Shown here one piece after another: positions 16,426-25,899 of a DNA stretch of 64,000 bases. Position numbers and translations under genes: made by a program. How positions within the stretch are numbered: the first letter of the stretch is position 1; every line of letters starts with the position of its first letter. The DNA is from Luteimonas sp. BLCC-B24 (GTDB taxonomy: Bacteria > Pseudomonadota > Gammaproteobacteria > Xanthomonadales > Xanthomonadaceae), in assembly GCF_028550595.1 (NCBI RefSeq), contig NZ_JAQQGN010000001.1, positions 496,001-560,000 of the forward strand. Reading direction: 5' to 3'. The notes below the pieces were generated by a model. The model had not been told where the DNA came from. It searched no databases and worked only from the letters and a program-made list of their open reading frames with translations.

Positions 16426-16564
16426 GTGCCCGATGTCCGGGCGCGGCGCGGGCAGGACGCCCCGGCACACGGCGGATGACGTGCGCGCAGGCGCTCTCGG
16501 GGGCTCCGGGGGCTCGCACCGTCGGGCGTCGGAGATGCGGCGATGCCCGCGCCGCGACGCGGGC

Positions 16565-16786
16565 TCAGCGCTCGCGATTGCCGGGATTGCCCGGCGGGCC
16601 ATCGCCGCTGCGGCGCGTGGCATTGCCCTCGCGCGCACCGGGCATCGATTCGGGATCGTTGCGCTGCGCCTGGTCGCGCTTCTCCGCCGACTCGCCCGGC
16701 ACCTTGGCCGTGTCGGGTGTCCGCGTTGCTTCGAGCGGGCCGCGCGTGGTGTCGGCGGCGTGCGGGGCGTGATCGTCGCGATGCAT
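16565..16786 (-). CDS. Possible small hydrophilic protein, function unknown
   Basis: 73 codons from an ATG at 16786 with a GGAG about 9 nt upstream, to a stop at 16565. The predicted product is extremely polar, rich in Arg, Glu, Asp, Pro and Gly, with no membrane segment, Cys or recognisable domain (it starts MHRDDHAPHAADTTRG). It could be an intrinsically disordered stress-type protein or simply an open frame in GC-rich DNA. It lies downstream of cydX on the same strand. The rest of the 16431-16902 stretch shows nothing else I can name. Confidence 0.35.
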   Translation of the reverse strand: MHRDDHAPHAADTTRGPLEATRTPDTAKVPGESAEKRDQAQRNDPESMPGAREGNATRRSGDGPPGNPGNRER

Positions 16787-16902
16787 GGCGCGGCTCCGTC
16801 GGGAGGAGCCCGCAGTGTCACCGGCAGACCGCGGACCCGGCGTGATCGACGCCGGGTCCACGGCCGGGATCGGCGCATCGCTTGCGCAGGGGCGCCGGCG
16901 TG

Positions 16903-17013
16903 TCAGGCCTCGCGGTCGCTCCGGCGCTGTTCGCGCACCTCGAACCACATGCCGTTGAGGATGGCGAAGCTCGCGGCGAGGCCGATGCCGAGAATCCAGG
17001 CGAAATACCACAT
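16903..17013 (-). CDS. cydX: Cytochrome bd oxidase small subunit CydX
   Basis: 36 residues: a single membrane helix with the family signature MWYFAWILGIGLAASFAILN followed by a short charged tail ending in REA. The conserved Trp/Tyr-rich start and the small size are diagnostic of CydX/CbdX. This subunit stabilises the haem b558/b595/d arrangement and is needed for full cytochrome bd activity. It lies 37 bp after cydB in the order cydA-cydB-cydX on the minus strand. Confidence 0.93.
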   Translation of the reverse strand: MWYFAWILGIGLAASFAILNGMWFEVREQRRSDREA

Positions 17014-17050
17014 GGTGTCGTCTCCGTGCGCGGGCCGCGCCCGCGCGGTG

Positions 17051-18199
17051 TCAGTAGGCGTTGGGCGTGTCGGCGACGCTGGCGTCGGTGACCGGGCCGC
17101 GCAGCACGCGGTAGACCCAGGCGGTGTAGAGCAGGATCAACGGCAGGAACACCACCGTCGCCAGCAGCATGATCCACAGCGTCAGCCGGCTGCTCGAGGC
17201 ATCCCACAGGGTCAGGCTGGCGCCCGGCATCGTCGAGGACGGCAGCAGGAACGGAAACAGCGCGAAGCCGACGGTGAGGATCACGCCTGCGATGGCACTG
17301 CCGCAGGCCAGCAGTGCCTGGCCGCCGCGGCGCATGCGCAGCAGCGCCGCGGCGGCGAGCGCCCCGACGATGCCCAGCACCGGCGCGGCGATCGTCCACG
17401 GCATCGTGCGGTAGTTCGCCATCCACAGGCCCGGCCCGGTGCCGACGGTCTTGTGCAGCGGGTTGGACGCGAACGCGCCGTCGATCACCGACTCGACGCG
17501 GAACCCCGTGATCCCGGTCGCGATCCACACCCCCGCCAGCGCGAACAGTGCGGCGCCCAGCAGCGCCGCGACGCTGCCGTAGCGCGCGGCGCGCTCGGCG
17601 ATCGCACCGCCGGTCTTGAGCACCAGCATCGCTGCGCCATGCGCGACCAGCAGGCTCAGGCTGACCAGCCCGGCCAGGAGGGCGAACGGCGTGAGCAGGC
17701 CGAAGAAGCCCCCGGTGTAGACCGGGCGCAGCTCGGGCGTGAAGTGGAACGGCACGCCGAGCAGCACGTTGCCGACCGCGACCCCGAAGATCAGTGCCGG
17801 CACCGCGCCGCCGATGAACAGCGCCCAGTCCCAGCTCTGCTTCCAGCGCGTGTGCTCGACCTTGCCGCGGAACTTGAACCCCACCGGGCGCAGGATCAGC
17901 GCGAACAGGATCACGAACATCGCCAGGTAGAAGCCCGAGAAGCTCACCGCGTACAGCGGCGGAAACGCGGCGAAGATCGCACCGCCGCCGAGGATCAGCC
18001 ACACCTGGTTGCCCTCCCACACCGGGCCGATGGTGTTGACGACGATGCGGCGTTCGGCGTCGGTGCGCGCGACGAAGGGCAAGAGCGCGCCGACCCCGAG
18101 GTCGAAGCCGTCCATGACCGCGAAGCCGATCAGCAGCACGCCCAGCAGCAGCCACCAGATCAGCCGCAGCGTCGCGTAGTCGAGTGGAATGAAGTCCAT
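17051..18199 (-). CDS. cydB: Cytochrome bd ubiquinol oxidase subunit II CydB
   Basis: 382 residues with about eight to nine membrane helices. The N-terminal region [20 protein letters not shown] and the segment [20 protein letters not shown] are strongly conserved in CydB. Together with CydA it forms the high-affinity, non-proton-pumping terminal oxidase that reduces oxygen with ubiquinol, used at low oxygen and resistant to cyanide and nitric oxide. The gene lies 31 bp downstream of cydA and before cydX, and is presumably co-transcribed under the FNR box at 19911-19930. Confidence 0.96.
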   Translation of the reverse strand: MDFIPLDYATLRLIWWLLLGVLLIGFAVMDGFDLGVGALLPFVARTDAERRIVVNTIGPVWEGNQVWLILGGGAIFAAFPPLYAVSFSGFYLAMFVILFALILRPVGFKFRGKVEHTRWKQSWDWALFIGGAVPALIFGVAVGNVLLGVPFHFTPELRPVYTGGFFGLLTPFALLAGLVSLSLLVAHGAAMLVLKTGGAIAERAARYGSVAALLGAALFALAGVWIATGITGFRVESVIDGAFASNPLHKTVGTGPGLWMANYRTMPWTIAAPVLGIVGALAAAALLRMRRGGQALLACGSAIAGVILTVGFALFPFLLPSSTMPGASLTLWDASSSRLTLWIMLLATVVFLPLILLYTAWVYRVLRGPVTDASVADTPNAY

Positions 18200-18230
18200 G
18201 GAAATGTCCTCGTGACGTCGTGGACGCGGG

Positions 18231-19856
18231 TCAGGCGCGGACGGCCGACGGCGCGTCGAGCGCGTCGAGGCCGGAAGGATCGAGATCGGGCGCGGTGTCG
18301 TCGATCGCGGCCGGGGCGTCGTCCCGGGCCGGCGGCGCGAGCAGGTCGGGCCCCTTGCGGATCGCGGCGAGCATCAGCTTGATCTCGACGATCGCCAGGC
18401 CCGTGTAGATGGCCACGAACCCCGCCAGCGAGATCAGGATGTCGCGCAGCGCCAGCCCGGACGCGGCGTAGAACGTCGGCAGGACGCCCTCCACCACCCA
18501 GGGCTGGCGGCCGTATTCGGCCACGAACCAGCCGCATTCGCTGGCGATCCACGGCAGCGGCAGGCTCAGCACGGCGGCCCACAGGAACCAGCGCGTGCGC
18601 TCCAGCCGGCCGGTGGTCACCATCCAGAACGCGAGCGCGAAGAACGCGATGAGGTAGAAGCCGATGCCGGCCATCACCCGGAACGTCCAGAACAGCGGCG
18701 CCACGCGCGGCACGGTGTCGAGCGCCGCCTGGGAAATCTCGGCCTCGGTGGCGGCCAGGATGTCCTCGCGGTAGCGCTTGAGCAGCAGGCCGTGGCCGAG
18801 GTCGGCCCAGTGCCGGTCGAATGCCGCGCGTGCGGCCACGTCGGTGCGATCCTCGCGCAGCCGCTCCAGCGCCGCGTAGGCGAGCTGGCCGCCGCGGATG
18901 CGGTGCTCGGCGCGCTCGACCAGATCGAGGATGCCGGGAATCTCGCCGTCGATCGAGCGCGTGGCGATCAGACCCATCAGCCACGGGATCTTGACCTCGA
19001 AGCGGTTGGACTGCGTGGCCTGGTCCGGCAGGCCGATCACGGTGAACCCGGCCGGCGCCGGTTCGGTATGCCACATCGCCTCGATCGCGGCGAGCTTCAT
19101 CTTCTGGTGCTCGGTGGCCGCGTAGCCGCTCTCGTCGCCCAGCACCACGACGCTCAGCGCCGACGCCAGACCGAAGCTCGCGGCCACCGCGATCGAGCGC
19201 CGCGCGATGTCGCGATGCTTGCCGCGCAGCAGGTACAGCGCGCTGATCGACATCACGAAGATCGCGCCGGTCACGTAGCCCGCCGACACCGTGTGCACGA
19301 ACTTGGCCTGGGCCACCGGATTGAAGATCACCGCCATGAAATCGACGATCTCCATGCGCATGGTGTCCGGGTTGAACACCGCGCCCACCGGGTTCTGCAT
19401 CCAGCCGTTGGCGACCAGGATCCACAGCGCCGAGAAGTTCGCACCCAGTGCGACCATCCAGGTCACCACCAGGTGCTGGATCTTCGACAGCCGCTTCCAG
19501 CCGAAGAAGAACAGCCCGATGAAGGTGGCCTCGAGGAAGAACGCCATCAGGCCTTCGATCGCCAGCGGCGCACCGAAGATGTCGCCGACGTAGTGGCTGT
19601 AATAGGCCCAGTTCATGCCGAACTGGAACTCCATGACGATGCCGGTCGCCACGCCCATGGCGAAGTTGATCCCGAACAGCACGCCCCAGAACAGCGTCAT
19701 CCGCCGCCACACATCGCGGCCGGTCATGACGTAGACGCTCTCCATGATCGCCATCATCAGCGACAGGCCCAGCGTCAGCGGGACGAACAGGAAGTGGTAC
19801 ATCGCGGTGAGCGCGAACTGCAGGCGGGACAGTTCGACGACGGTCATGTCGATCAT
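18231..19856 (-). CDS. cydA: Cytochrome bd ubiquinol oxidase subunit I CydA
   Basis: 541 residues, first gene of cydABX. The start [20 protein letters not shown] includes the conserved His that ligates a haem (the b595/d site; His19 in E. coli). The Q-loop between the middle helices, where quinol is oxidised, is present. Tandem candidate ATGs at 19856 and 19847 fit the family N terminus; 19856 is used here, and the longer open frame to 20045 would swallow the FNR box. Expression is probably induced at low oxygen by the FNR-like regulator encoded just upstream. Confidence 0.96.
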   Translation of the reverse strand: MIDMTVVELSRLQFALTAMYHFLFVPLTLGLSLMMAIMESVYVMTGRDVWRRMTLFWGVLFGINFAMGVATGIVMEFQFGMNWAYYSHYVGDIFGAPLAIEGLMAFFLEATFIGLFFFGWKRLSKIQHLVVTWMVALGANFSALWILVANGWMQNPVGAVFNPDTMRMEIVDFMAVIFNPVAQAKFVHTVSAGYVTGAIFVMSISALYLLRGKHRDIARRSIAVAASFGLASALSVVVLGDESGYAATEHQKMKLAAIEAMWHTEPAPAGFTVIGLPDQATQSNRFEVKIPWLMGLIATRSIDGEIPGILDLVERAEHRIRGGQLAYAALERLREDRTDVAARAAFDRHWADLGHGLLLKRYREDILAATEAEISQAALDTVPRVAPLFWTFRVMAGIGFYLIAFFALAFWMVTTGRLERTRWFLWAAVLSLPLPWIASECGWFVAEYGRQPWVVEGVLPTFYAASGLALRDILISLAGFVAIYTGLAIVEIKLMLAAIRKGPDLLAPPARDDAPAAIDDTAPDLDPSGLDALDAPSAVRA

Positions 19857-19910
19857 GGTCTTCAACCGGAACGGGGCATGCGCAGATGCTCGTCCCGCGG
19901 GGCGGCCGCC

Positions 19911-19930
19911 GCATTGATCAGGATCAATGC
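19911..19930. promoter_or_regulatory. FNR/ANR box upstream of cydABX
   Basis: TTGAT-CAGG-ATCAA at 19914-19927 is a perfect match to the FNR consensus TTGAT-N4-ATCAA. It is extended to a perfect 8-bp inverted repeat (GCATTGAT/ATCAATGC). Its centre is about 64 bp upstream of the cydA start codon. The rest of the 19857-20138 interval shows no gene. Confidence 0.9.
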
Positions 19931-20138
19931 ACGCCGGCACCGGGCATGACACAAGGGAGACCTGCCGCGCGCGGCGCAGGTCGAACGGTCCATCACGGTC
20001 GGCGGCGCGGCGATCCGCCGGAACGGGCCACCGGGCCGACGACACGGGGCGTCAATGGACCGCAGCGCAGGACGCGGACCGGCGCCGCGCGCGGTATCCC
20101 GTCAACGCGCCGGGTCGGCGTGCGGCGCCCGGCTGGCG

Positions 20139-20903
20139 TTACAGCCCGGCGGCGCGGCGCAGGGCTGGCAGGTCGACCAGATCGATCGCGCGCGGATCCG
20201 TGAATGCGATCGCGCCGTCCTGGCGCAGCCGGGTGAAGCTGCGGCTGACGGTTTCGATGGTCAGGCCCAGGTGATCGGCGATGTCGGCCCGGGTCATCGG
20301 CAGGTCGACGTGCTGCGCCGCCCCGCCGCGCAGGCGCTGGCGCTCGGCCAGGTCCAGCAGGAAGCCGGCCAGGCGCTCGGCCGGCCCCATGCGCGCGAGC
20401 AGCATCAGGCTGGCGCGGGTGGCGTCGAGCTCGGCGCAGGCCTGGGCCAGCATGCCCGATTCCAGCTCGGGAAAGCGCTCGCACAGCCGACGCATGGCCG
20501 GCATCGGAAACACGCAGAGCACGCTGTCGGTGATCGCCTCGATCGTGTGCCGGTACTGGGCCGCGCCACTGAAGCCGATGAAATCGCCCGGCATCAGAAA
20601 GCCCGCCACCAGGCGTCGCCCGTCGGCCAGCAGGCGCACGCGGCGCAGCATGCCGCGGGTCACGGTGTAGACATCGCGGCGAGGCCCGCCCTCGTGGGCC
20701 AGCGTGGTGCCGGCCGCCAGAGCCAGCTCGCCCGCGGCCTCTTCCAGCGCGTGGGTCTCGGACGCCGGGAGCGCCGCGCACACCGCGAGGTGCCGCGACA
20801 GACAGCCGTCGCAGCCCGAGTGCGGCAGCCGCCGCGCGCCCGTGGCGCCCGGGCGGGCGACCGGCGCGGACGGCGTGGACCGCAGCGGAGGCTTGGTCTG
20901 CAT
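20139..20903 (-). CDS. CRP/FNR-family oxygen-responsive transcriptional regulator
   Basis: 254 residues. N-terminal cysteines Cys31-X2-Cys34-X7-Cys42 plus Cys130 in the sensor domain match the four-Cys set that binds an oxygen-labile 4Fe-4S cluster in FNR-type proteins, with a longer second spacing than E. coli FNR (X5). The cyclic-nucleotide-fold domain spans about 50-160. The C-terminal helix-turn-helix TRADIADHLGLTIETVSRSF keeps the Glu-x-x-Ser-Arg that reads TTGAT half-sites. It lies 282 bp upstream of cydA on the same strand, with an FNR box between them, so cydABX is its most likely direct target. Confidence 0.88.
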   Translation of the reverse strand: MQTKPPLRSTPSAPVARPGATGARRLPHSGCDGCLSRHLAVCAALPASETHALEEAAGELALAAGTTLAHEGGPRRDVYTVTRGMLRRVRLLADGRRLVAGFLMPGDFIGFSGAAQYRHTIEAITDSVLCVFPMPAMRRLCERFPELESGMLAQACAELDATRASLMLLARMGPAERLAGFLLDLAERQRLRGGAAQHVDLPMTRADIADHLGLTIETVSRSFTRLRQDGAIAFTDPRAIDLVDLPALRRAAGL

Positions 20904-20997
20904 GGCGGCATGATAGCGCCGCCGGCCGTGACTCCTGTCAGGTGCATCCACGCGCTCGCGCGGGGTGGAATGGGGGTCCCTCGCCCGGAGACCCGCC

Positions 20998-22479
20998 ATG
21001 GACCGCACCCGCCTGCTCACCGCCGCGCTCGTCGCGGCCTGCCTGCTGCCGCCGGGCGCCGCGGCGGAGGACTGGGCGGCGCGCCTGCGCGCGGATGCCG
21101 TCGCGTTCCACGGCGCGCTGCAGGCGAGCCACCCGGGCCCGGTGGATCCGGAGAATCCGCAGTTCGCCGCGCAACTCGACGCCGGCCTCGCCCGGGTGCT
21201 GGCGCGCGCCGACGAGGTGGACGGGTTCGCCGGGTACTGGTGGGCACTGCGGGAATTCCAGGCGGGCTTCGACGACGGCCACGTGCAGCTGTCGACCGAA
21301 GACGCCGCGCCCGATCTGCCGGCGCGGTGGCCCGGCTTCCTCACCCGCTGGTCCGGCTCGGGGCACGTGGTGGCGACACGGCTGGATGCGCCCGGCCTGC
21401 CGCCGCTCGATGCCCGTCTGGTGGCCTGTGACGGAGTCGACGCCGAGACCCTGGCCGCGCAGCGCGTGGGTCGCGTGCGCGGGCGATGGAGTCTCGATGC
21501 GCAGCGGGTCACCCACGCCGGCCGCCTGTTCCTGGACGCGGGCGACCCCTGGGCGCCGCCGCCGATGCGCTGCCGGTTCACCCACGACGGACGCGAGCAC
21601 GACGTCGCGCTGGACTGGCAGGTGCTCGAGGGCGACGCGCTGGCGCAGCATCTGGCCGCCACGCGCGCGCTGCATGGAACCGCCACCGGCGTGCGCACGC
21701 CGCGGCCGGGCCAGCTCTGGATCGCGGCCGGCAGCTTCGATGCGGACGAGGACGCCGACGCGCTGAACGCACTGCTGGCCGCACTCGACGACCGCGCGCG
21801 TGTGGGCGCGGCGCGGCACGTGGTGCTCGATCTGCGTGGCAATGGCGGCGGTTCCTCGCACTGGAGCCGCGAGATCGCGCGCCGGCTCTGGGGCGATGCC
21901 GCGCTCGCCGCGCTGCCGCCGGCCGACAGCCGGGTCGACTGGCGCGCGGACGCCGCCAACCTCGAGGCGATCCGCGCGTTCGGCGCGATGCTGCGGGCCC
22001 AGCCGCAGCCGGATGCCGAGCTGCTGCACTGGGTGGACGTGATCGATGGCGGCATGTCCGAGGCGCTCGCCCGCGGTGACGCGCTGTGGCGGCACCCGGT
22101 CGATGCCGACACACCTGCGCCGCCCGGCGATCCACGCCCGCGTGCCCTCGCCGCCGACGTGCCCGTCCACGTGCTGGCCGATGCCGGCTGCGCCTCGGCC
22201 TGCCTGGATGCGCTGGACCTGTGGCTGCCGCTCGGCGCGATCCACGTCGGCGGCGAGACGTCGGCCGACACGGTGTACATGGACATCCGTCAGCAGCCGC
22301 TGCCCAGCGGCCTGGCCACCGTGTCGATTCCGATGAAGGTCTATCGCGGTCGCAGCCGCGGCCACAACCAGCCCTACCGGCCGGCGCAGGTCTGGACCGG
22401 TGATTTCGCCGACGAGGCGGCGTTGTCGGCCTGGACCGCCGCCCTCGCCGACGCAGCGCGCGAGACCGGCAGCCGCTAA
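20998..22479 (+). CDS. Exported S41-family peptidase-like protein
   Basis: 493 residues with a Sec signal peptide (about 1-22; cleavage near Ala-Ala-Ala-Glu). The tail-specific-protease fold is suggested by HVVLDLRGNGGGSSHWS (GNGGG about 281-285) and the catalytic-Ser region ADAGCASACLDALDLW, with Ser400 the likely nucleophile, then HVGGETSADT. No PDZ domain is evident. The ATG at 20998 with GGAG upstream starts exactly at the signal peptide; an in-frame ATG at 20965 lacks this. Substrate unknown. It stands 30 bp upstream of parC, so co-transcription is possible. Confidence 0.8.
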   Translation: MDRTRLLTAALVAACLLPPGAAAEDWAARLRADAVAFHGALQASHPGPVDPENPQFAAQLDAGLARVLARADEVDGFAGYWWALREFQAGFDDGHVQLSTEDAAPDLPARWPGFLTRWSGSGHVVATRLDAPGLPPLDARLVACDGVDAETLAAQRVGRVRGRWSLDAQRVTHAGRLFLDAGDPWAPPPMRCRFTHDGREHDVALDWQVLEGDALAQHLAATRALHGTATGVRTPRPGQLWIAAGSFDADEDADALNALLAALDDRARVGAARHVVLDLRGNGGGSSHWSREIARRLWGDAALAALPPADSRVDWRADAANLEAIRAFGAMLRAQPQPDAELLHWVDVIDGGMSEALARGDALWRHPVDADTPAPPGDPRPRALAADVPVHVLADAGCASACLDALDLWLPLGAIHVGGETSADTVYMDIRQQPLPSGLATVSIPMKVYRGRSRGHNQPYRPAQVWTGDFADEAALSAWTAALADAARETGSR

Positions 22480-22509
22480 AATTCCGGTTCCGCCGTAGAT
22501 GCTGTCCCG

Positions 22510-24753
22510 ATGACCGAGTCCGTCCGCACCCCGTTCCATGGTTTCGAGCAATTGCCGCTGCGCGAGTTCACCGAGCGCGCCTACCTCGACTATTCGATGT
22601 ACGTGGTGCTGGACCGCGCCCTGCCGTTCATCGGCGACGGGCTCAAGCCGGTGCAGCGACGCATCATCTACGCGATGAGCGAACTCGGCCTGGGCGCGAG
22701 CGCCAAGCCGAAGAAGTCCGCGCGCACCGTGGGCGACGTGATCGGCAAATACCATCCGCACGGTGACAGCGCCTGCTACGAGGCGCTGGTGCTGATGGCG
22801 CAGCCGTTCTCGTACCGGTATCCGTTGATCGACGGCCAAGGCAACTTCGGCTCCAGCGACGACCCGAAATCCTTCGCGGCGATGCGCTACACCGAATCGA
22901 AGATGACCCCGCTGGCCGAGGTGCTGCTGTCGGAACTCGGCCACGGCACCGTCGACTGGACCGACAATTTCGACGGCACGCTGGAAGAACCCTCGTGGCT
23001 GCCGGCACGCCTGCCGCACCTGCTGCTCAACGGCACCACCGGCATCGCGGTCGGCATGGCCACCGACGTGCCGCCGCACAACGTCGGTGAAATCGTCAGT
23101 GCCTGCGTGCGCCTGCTCGACGATCCCGACGCCACCGTGCGCGACCTGTGCGAACACGTGCGCGGCCCCGATTACCCCACCAGCGCCGAGATCATCACGC
23201 CGGCCGGCGATCTGCTGCAGATGTACGAGACCGGCCACGGCAGCGTGCGTGCGCGCGCGACGTTCGTGAAGGAGCACGCCAACATCGTGATCACCGCGCT
23301 GCCGCACCAGGTCAGCCCGAGCAAGGTGATCGAGCAGATCGCGGCGCAGATGCGCGCCAAGAAGCTGCCCTGGCTGGAGGACATCCGCGACGAGTCCGAT
23401 CACGCCAATCCGGTGCGCGTGGTGCTGATTCCGCGCTCCAACCGCGTGGACGCCGACCAGCTGATGGGCCACCTGTTCGCGACGACGGATCTGGAAAAGA
23501 GCTACCGGGTCAACCTCAACGTCATCGGGCTCGACGGCCGGCCGCAGGTCAAGAACCTCAAGCTGCTGCTGTCGGAATGGCTGCAGTTCCGCACCACCAC
23601 CGTGACCCGCCGCCTCACCCATCGCCTCGACCGGGTGGAACGCCGGCTGCACCTGCTCGACGGCCTGCTGATCGCCTTCCTCAATCTGGACGAGGTGATC
23701 CGCATCATCCGCACCGAGGACGAGCCGCGCGGCGTGCTGCAGGCGCGCTTCGGCCTGAGTGACGAGCAGGTGGACTACATCCTCGAAACGCGCCTGCGCC
23801 AGCTCGCGCGTCTGGAGGAAATGAAAATCCGCGGCGAACAGGCGGAACTGGAAAGCGAGCGTGATCGCCTGATCGCCACGCTCGAAAGCAAGAGCAAGCT
23901 CAAGAAGCTGATCAAGGACGAGCTGCTGGCGGATGCCAAGAAGTTCGGCGATGCGCGCCGCTCGCCGCTGGTCGCACGCGGCGCCGCCCAGGCCCTGGAC
24001 GAGAGTGACCTGGTACCGAGCGAGCCGGTGACCATCGTGGTCAGCGAGAAGGGCTGGGTCCGCGCGGCCAAGGGCCACGATGTCGATCCGGCCGGCATGA
24101 ACTACCGCGAAGGCGATGGCCTGCTCGCGTTCGCGCGCGGCCGCAGCACGCAGCAGGTGGTCTTCCTCGATTCCAACGGCCGCAGCTATTCGACGGTCGC
24201 ACATTCGCTGCCGTCGGCGCGCGGCAACGGCGAACCGCTGACCGGGCGGTTCTCGCCGGCGGCGGGCGCGTCGTTCCAGGCGGTGGTGGCCGGCGAGGCG
24301 GACATGCGCTTCGTCGTCGCGTCCTCGCACGGCTACGGCTTCGTCACCCGGTTCGAGAATCTCACCGGCCGGCAGAAGGCGGGCAAGGCGATGCTGTCGC
24401 TGTCGCCGGGGTCGAGCGTGCTGCAGCCGGCGGCGGTGCGCGACGTGGAGACCGACCGTCTGGTCGTGGTCACCAGCGCCGGCCACCTGCTGGCGTTTCC
24501 GGTGACCGAACTGCCCGAGCTCGACAAGGGCAAAGGCAACAAGATCATCGAGATTCCGAAGGCCAAGCGCGGCACCGAACAGGTGGTCGCCGTGACCGTC
24601 GTGCCGCCCGGCGCCTCGCTGCTGGTGCGCTCGGGCGCGCGCACGATGACGCTGGCGTTCAAGGACCTCGAGCCTTACCTGGGTCCGCGCGCCTCGCGGG
24701 GTGGGCTGCTGCCGCGCGGCTGGCAGAAGGTCGACGGCCTGGCGATCGAGTGA
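22510..24753 (+). CDS. parC: DNA topoisomerase IV subunit A ParC
   Basis: 747 residues; the cleavage/rejoining subunit of topoisomerase IV, which decatenates daughter chromosomes together with ParE. The active-site Tyr127 lies in [10 protein letters not shown]. The winged-helix/CAP region has [14 protein letters not shown], where the quinolone-determining positions equivalent to E. coli Ser80 and Glu84 are Ser87 and Glu91, i.e. not a resistance-associated change. The C-terminal beta-pinwheel is shorter than in GyrA and lacks a GyrA box, supporting ParC over GyrA. parE is not in the window. Confidence 0.95.
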   Translation: MTESVRTPFHGFEQLPLREFTERAYLDYSMYVVLDRALPFIGDGLKPVQRRIIYAMSELGLGASAKPKKSARTVGDVIGKYHPHGDSACYEALVLMAQPFSYRYPLIDGQGNFGSSDDPKSFAAMRYTESKMTPLAEVLLSELGHGTVDWTDNFDGTLEEPSWLPARLPHLLLNGTTGIAVGMATDVPPHNVGEIVSACVRLLDDPDATVRDLCEHVRGPDYPTSAEIITPAGDLLQMYETGHGSVRARATFVKEHANIVITALPHQVSPSKVIEQIAAQMRAKKLPWLEDIRDESDHANPVRVVLIPRSNRVDADQLMGHLFATTDLEKSYRVNLNVIGLDGRPQVKNLKLLLSEWLQFRTTTVTRRLTHRLDRVERRLHLLDGLLIAFLNLDEVIRIIRTEDEPRGVLQARFGLSDEQVDYILETRLRQLARLEEMKIRGEQAELESERDRLIATLESKSKLKKLIKDELLADAKKFGDARRSPLVARGAAQALDESDLVPSEPVTIVVSEKGWVRAAKGHDVDPAGMNYREGDGLLAFARGRSTQQVVFLDSNGRSYSTVAHSLPSARGNGEPLTGRFSPAAGASFQAVVAGEADMRFVVASSHGYGFVTRFENLTGRQKAGKAMLSLSPGSSVLQPAAVRDVETDRLVVVTSAGHLLAFPVTELPELDKGKGNKIIEIPKAKRGTEQVVAVTVVPPGASLLVRSGARTMTLAFKDLEPYLGPRASRGGLLPRGWQKVDGLAIE

Positions 24754-24968
24754 TCCCGCCGGGCGCGCCGCGACGGTCCGTCGTGCGCGCCCCGAGGATC
24801 GTGGGCGTGTTTGCGTCGCGTTCGCGTGCGGATGCCCTGTTCAGCGGTCCATCTCGCACGATGCGCCCGACCGCCCGACCGCGGCACCGATCGTGCGCAC
24901 GTTCCCACAGCGCGCCGCATGATCCCGCGAGCGGCGCCCGATCTTCGTCTCAGCGACAGGAGTTCCCC

Positions 24969-25628
24969 ATGCAGCCCGAGTTCTGGCACGAGCGCTGGTC
25001 GAGCCACCGCATCGGCTTCCACCGCGATGCCCCGCTGCCGCTGCTGGTGAAACACTGGCCGGCGCTCGATCTGGCGCCGACCACCCGGGTGTTCGTACCG
25101 CTCAGCGGCAAGTCGCTCGACATGGTGTGGCTGGCCGAACGGGGGCACCGTGTGCTCGGTGTCGAACTGTCGGAACTGGCGGTGCGCCAGTTCTTCGACG
25201 AGCGCGGCCTGGTGCCGGACGTGCACACGACGGCGGCGGGTACGCACCACGCCGCCGGCCCGTACGAACTGATCGTCGGTGATGCGTTCGCACTCCACGC
25301 GTCGGTTCTCGCCGACTGCGCGGCCGTCTATGACCGTGCGGCACTGATCGCCCTGCCGCCGGACCTGCGACACACGTACGCGGCCACGGCCTGGCGTCGC
25401 CTGCCGGCGGCGTGCCGCGGGCTGCTGGTGACGCTGGAGTATCCGCAGCCGCAGAAGAACGGTCCGCCGTTCTCGGTCGATGCCGACGAGGTGCATGCAC
25501 GGCTCGACACGGACTGGCGGATCGACGAGATCGAGCGACGCGACATCCTGGCCGATGAGCCGGGCTTCGTGGCCGAGGGCGTCACCGCACTGTCGACGGT
25601 GGTGTACCGGGTCGAGCGGCGGAGCTGA
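24969..25628 (+). CDS. tpm: Thiopurine S-methyltransferase
   Basis: 219 residues, the usual size of bacterial TPMT. It starts MQPEFWHERW, continues with the family-typical IGFHRDAPLPLLVKHWP, and has the SAM-binding motif VFVPLSGKSLDMVWLAERGH and VLGVELSELAVRQFF. It methylates thiol groups of thiopurines, and bacterial homologues also methylate selenite/tellurite species, giving metalloid tolerance. The start is set by the AGGAG Shine-Dalgarno 7 nt upstream of ATG 24969. It is monocistronic, 215 bp after parC; that interval has no gene. Confidence 0.93.
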   Translation: MQPEFWHERWSSHRIGFHRDAPLPLLVKHWPALDLAPTTRVFVPLSGKSLDMVWLAERGHRVLGVELSELAVRQFFDERGLVPDVHTTAAGTHHAAGPYELIVGDAFALHASVLADCAAVYDRAALIALPPDLRHTYAATAWRRLPAACRGLLVTLEYPQPQKNGPPFSVDADEVHARLDTDWRIDEIERRDILADEPGFVAEGVTALSTVVYRVERRS

Positions 25629-25710
25629 GGACGCGGTGGCCCGCGCCTCCCCCTGCCGGCGGAGCCGGACGAGTGCCGTGTCCCAGGCACGCAACCTCAC
25701 CCGGCCGCCA

Positions 25711-25780
25711 TCCCCGCGAGAGCGGGGTCCCGCGACTCAGATCATTAACCGTAGAGGCACTGGATCCCGCCTTCGCGGAA
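25711..25780. repeat. Pair of short palindromic intergenic repeats
   Basis: CCCCGC-GAGA-GCGGGG (25712-25727) and a diverged GGATCCCGC-CTTC-GCGGAATC element (about 25762-25782) lie in the 271-bp gap between tpm and the ferritin gene. They resemble the GAATGAC/CCCGC palindromes common between genes in xanthomonads and related bacteria. No gene is visible in this gap. Confidence 0.45.
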
Positions 25781-25843
25781 TCACGAGTTCAAGCGCCTCG
25801 GTTAGGACACCGCGCATCAGGCTCGCGGGAAAGACTCGAAACA

Positions 25844-25870
25844 GAACGCCCGCGGCAAGTGCGGGCGTTC
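25844..25870 (-). terminator. Terminator-like hairpin after ferritin gene
   Basis: Perfect 10-bp stem GAACGCCCGC/GCGGGCGTTC with a 7-nt loop, 30 bp after the ferritin stop codon. On the minus strand it is followed by a moderately T-rich stretch (TGTTTCG). It may also serve the plus strand. Confidence 0.6.
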
Positions 25871-25899
25871 CTGGTCGCGGGGCTCGACAGCATCGGCCG

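Larger units (their letters stand above)
15874..16430 (+). repeat. 161-bp direct duplication carrying tRNA-Leu(CAG) and its terminator
   Basis: Positions 15874-16034 and 16270-16430 are identical over 161 bp (offset 396): the last promoter-proximal bases, the whole tRNA, the 3' trailer and the terminator. The spacer 16035-16269 (about 235 bp) is unrelated GC-rich sequence holding no convincing gene, apart from the promoter of the second copy. The -35 element TTGACA is conserved at the same offset although flanking bases differ, which points to an older duplication kept identical by gene conversion or selection. Confidence 0.85.

Noticed and set aside
15874-16430. Attachment site or integrated element flanked by duplicated tRNA-Leu
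   Set aside because: Only 235 bp separate the copies, the tRNAs are both complete, and there is no integrase or mobile gene.
20938-24486. A minus-strand open frame of about 1180 codons across the S41 peptidase and parC
   Set aside because: ParC on the plus strand is unambiguous; the reverse frame has no known motif.
22510-24753. GyrA instead of ParC
   Set aside because: The C-terminal domain is short and lacks the GyrA box, and the overall length (747) fits ParC.
25629-25899. Short plus-strand frames in the gap after tpm
   Set aside because: They overlap palindromic repeats and a terminator hairpin and show no start signal or conserved sequence.
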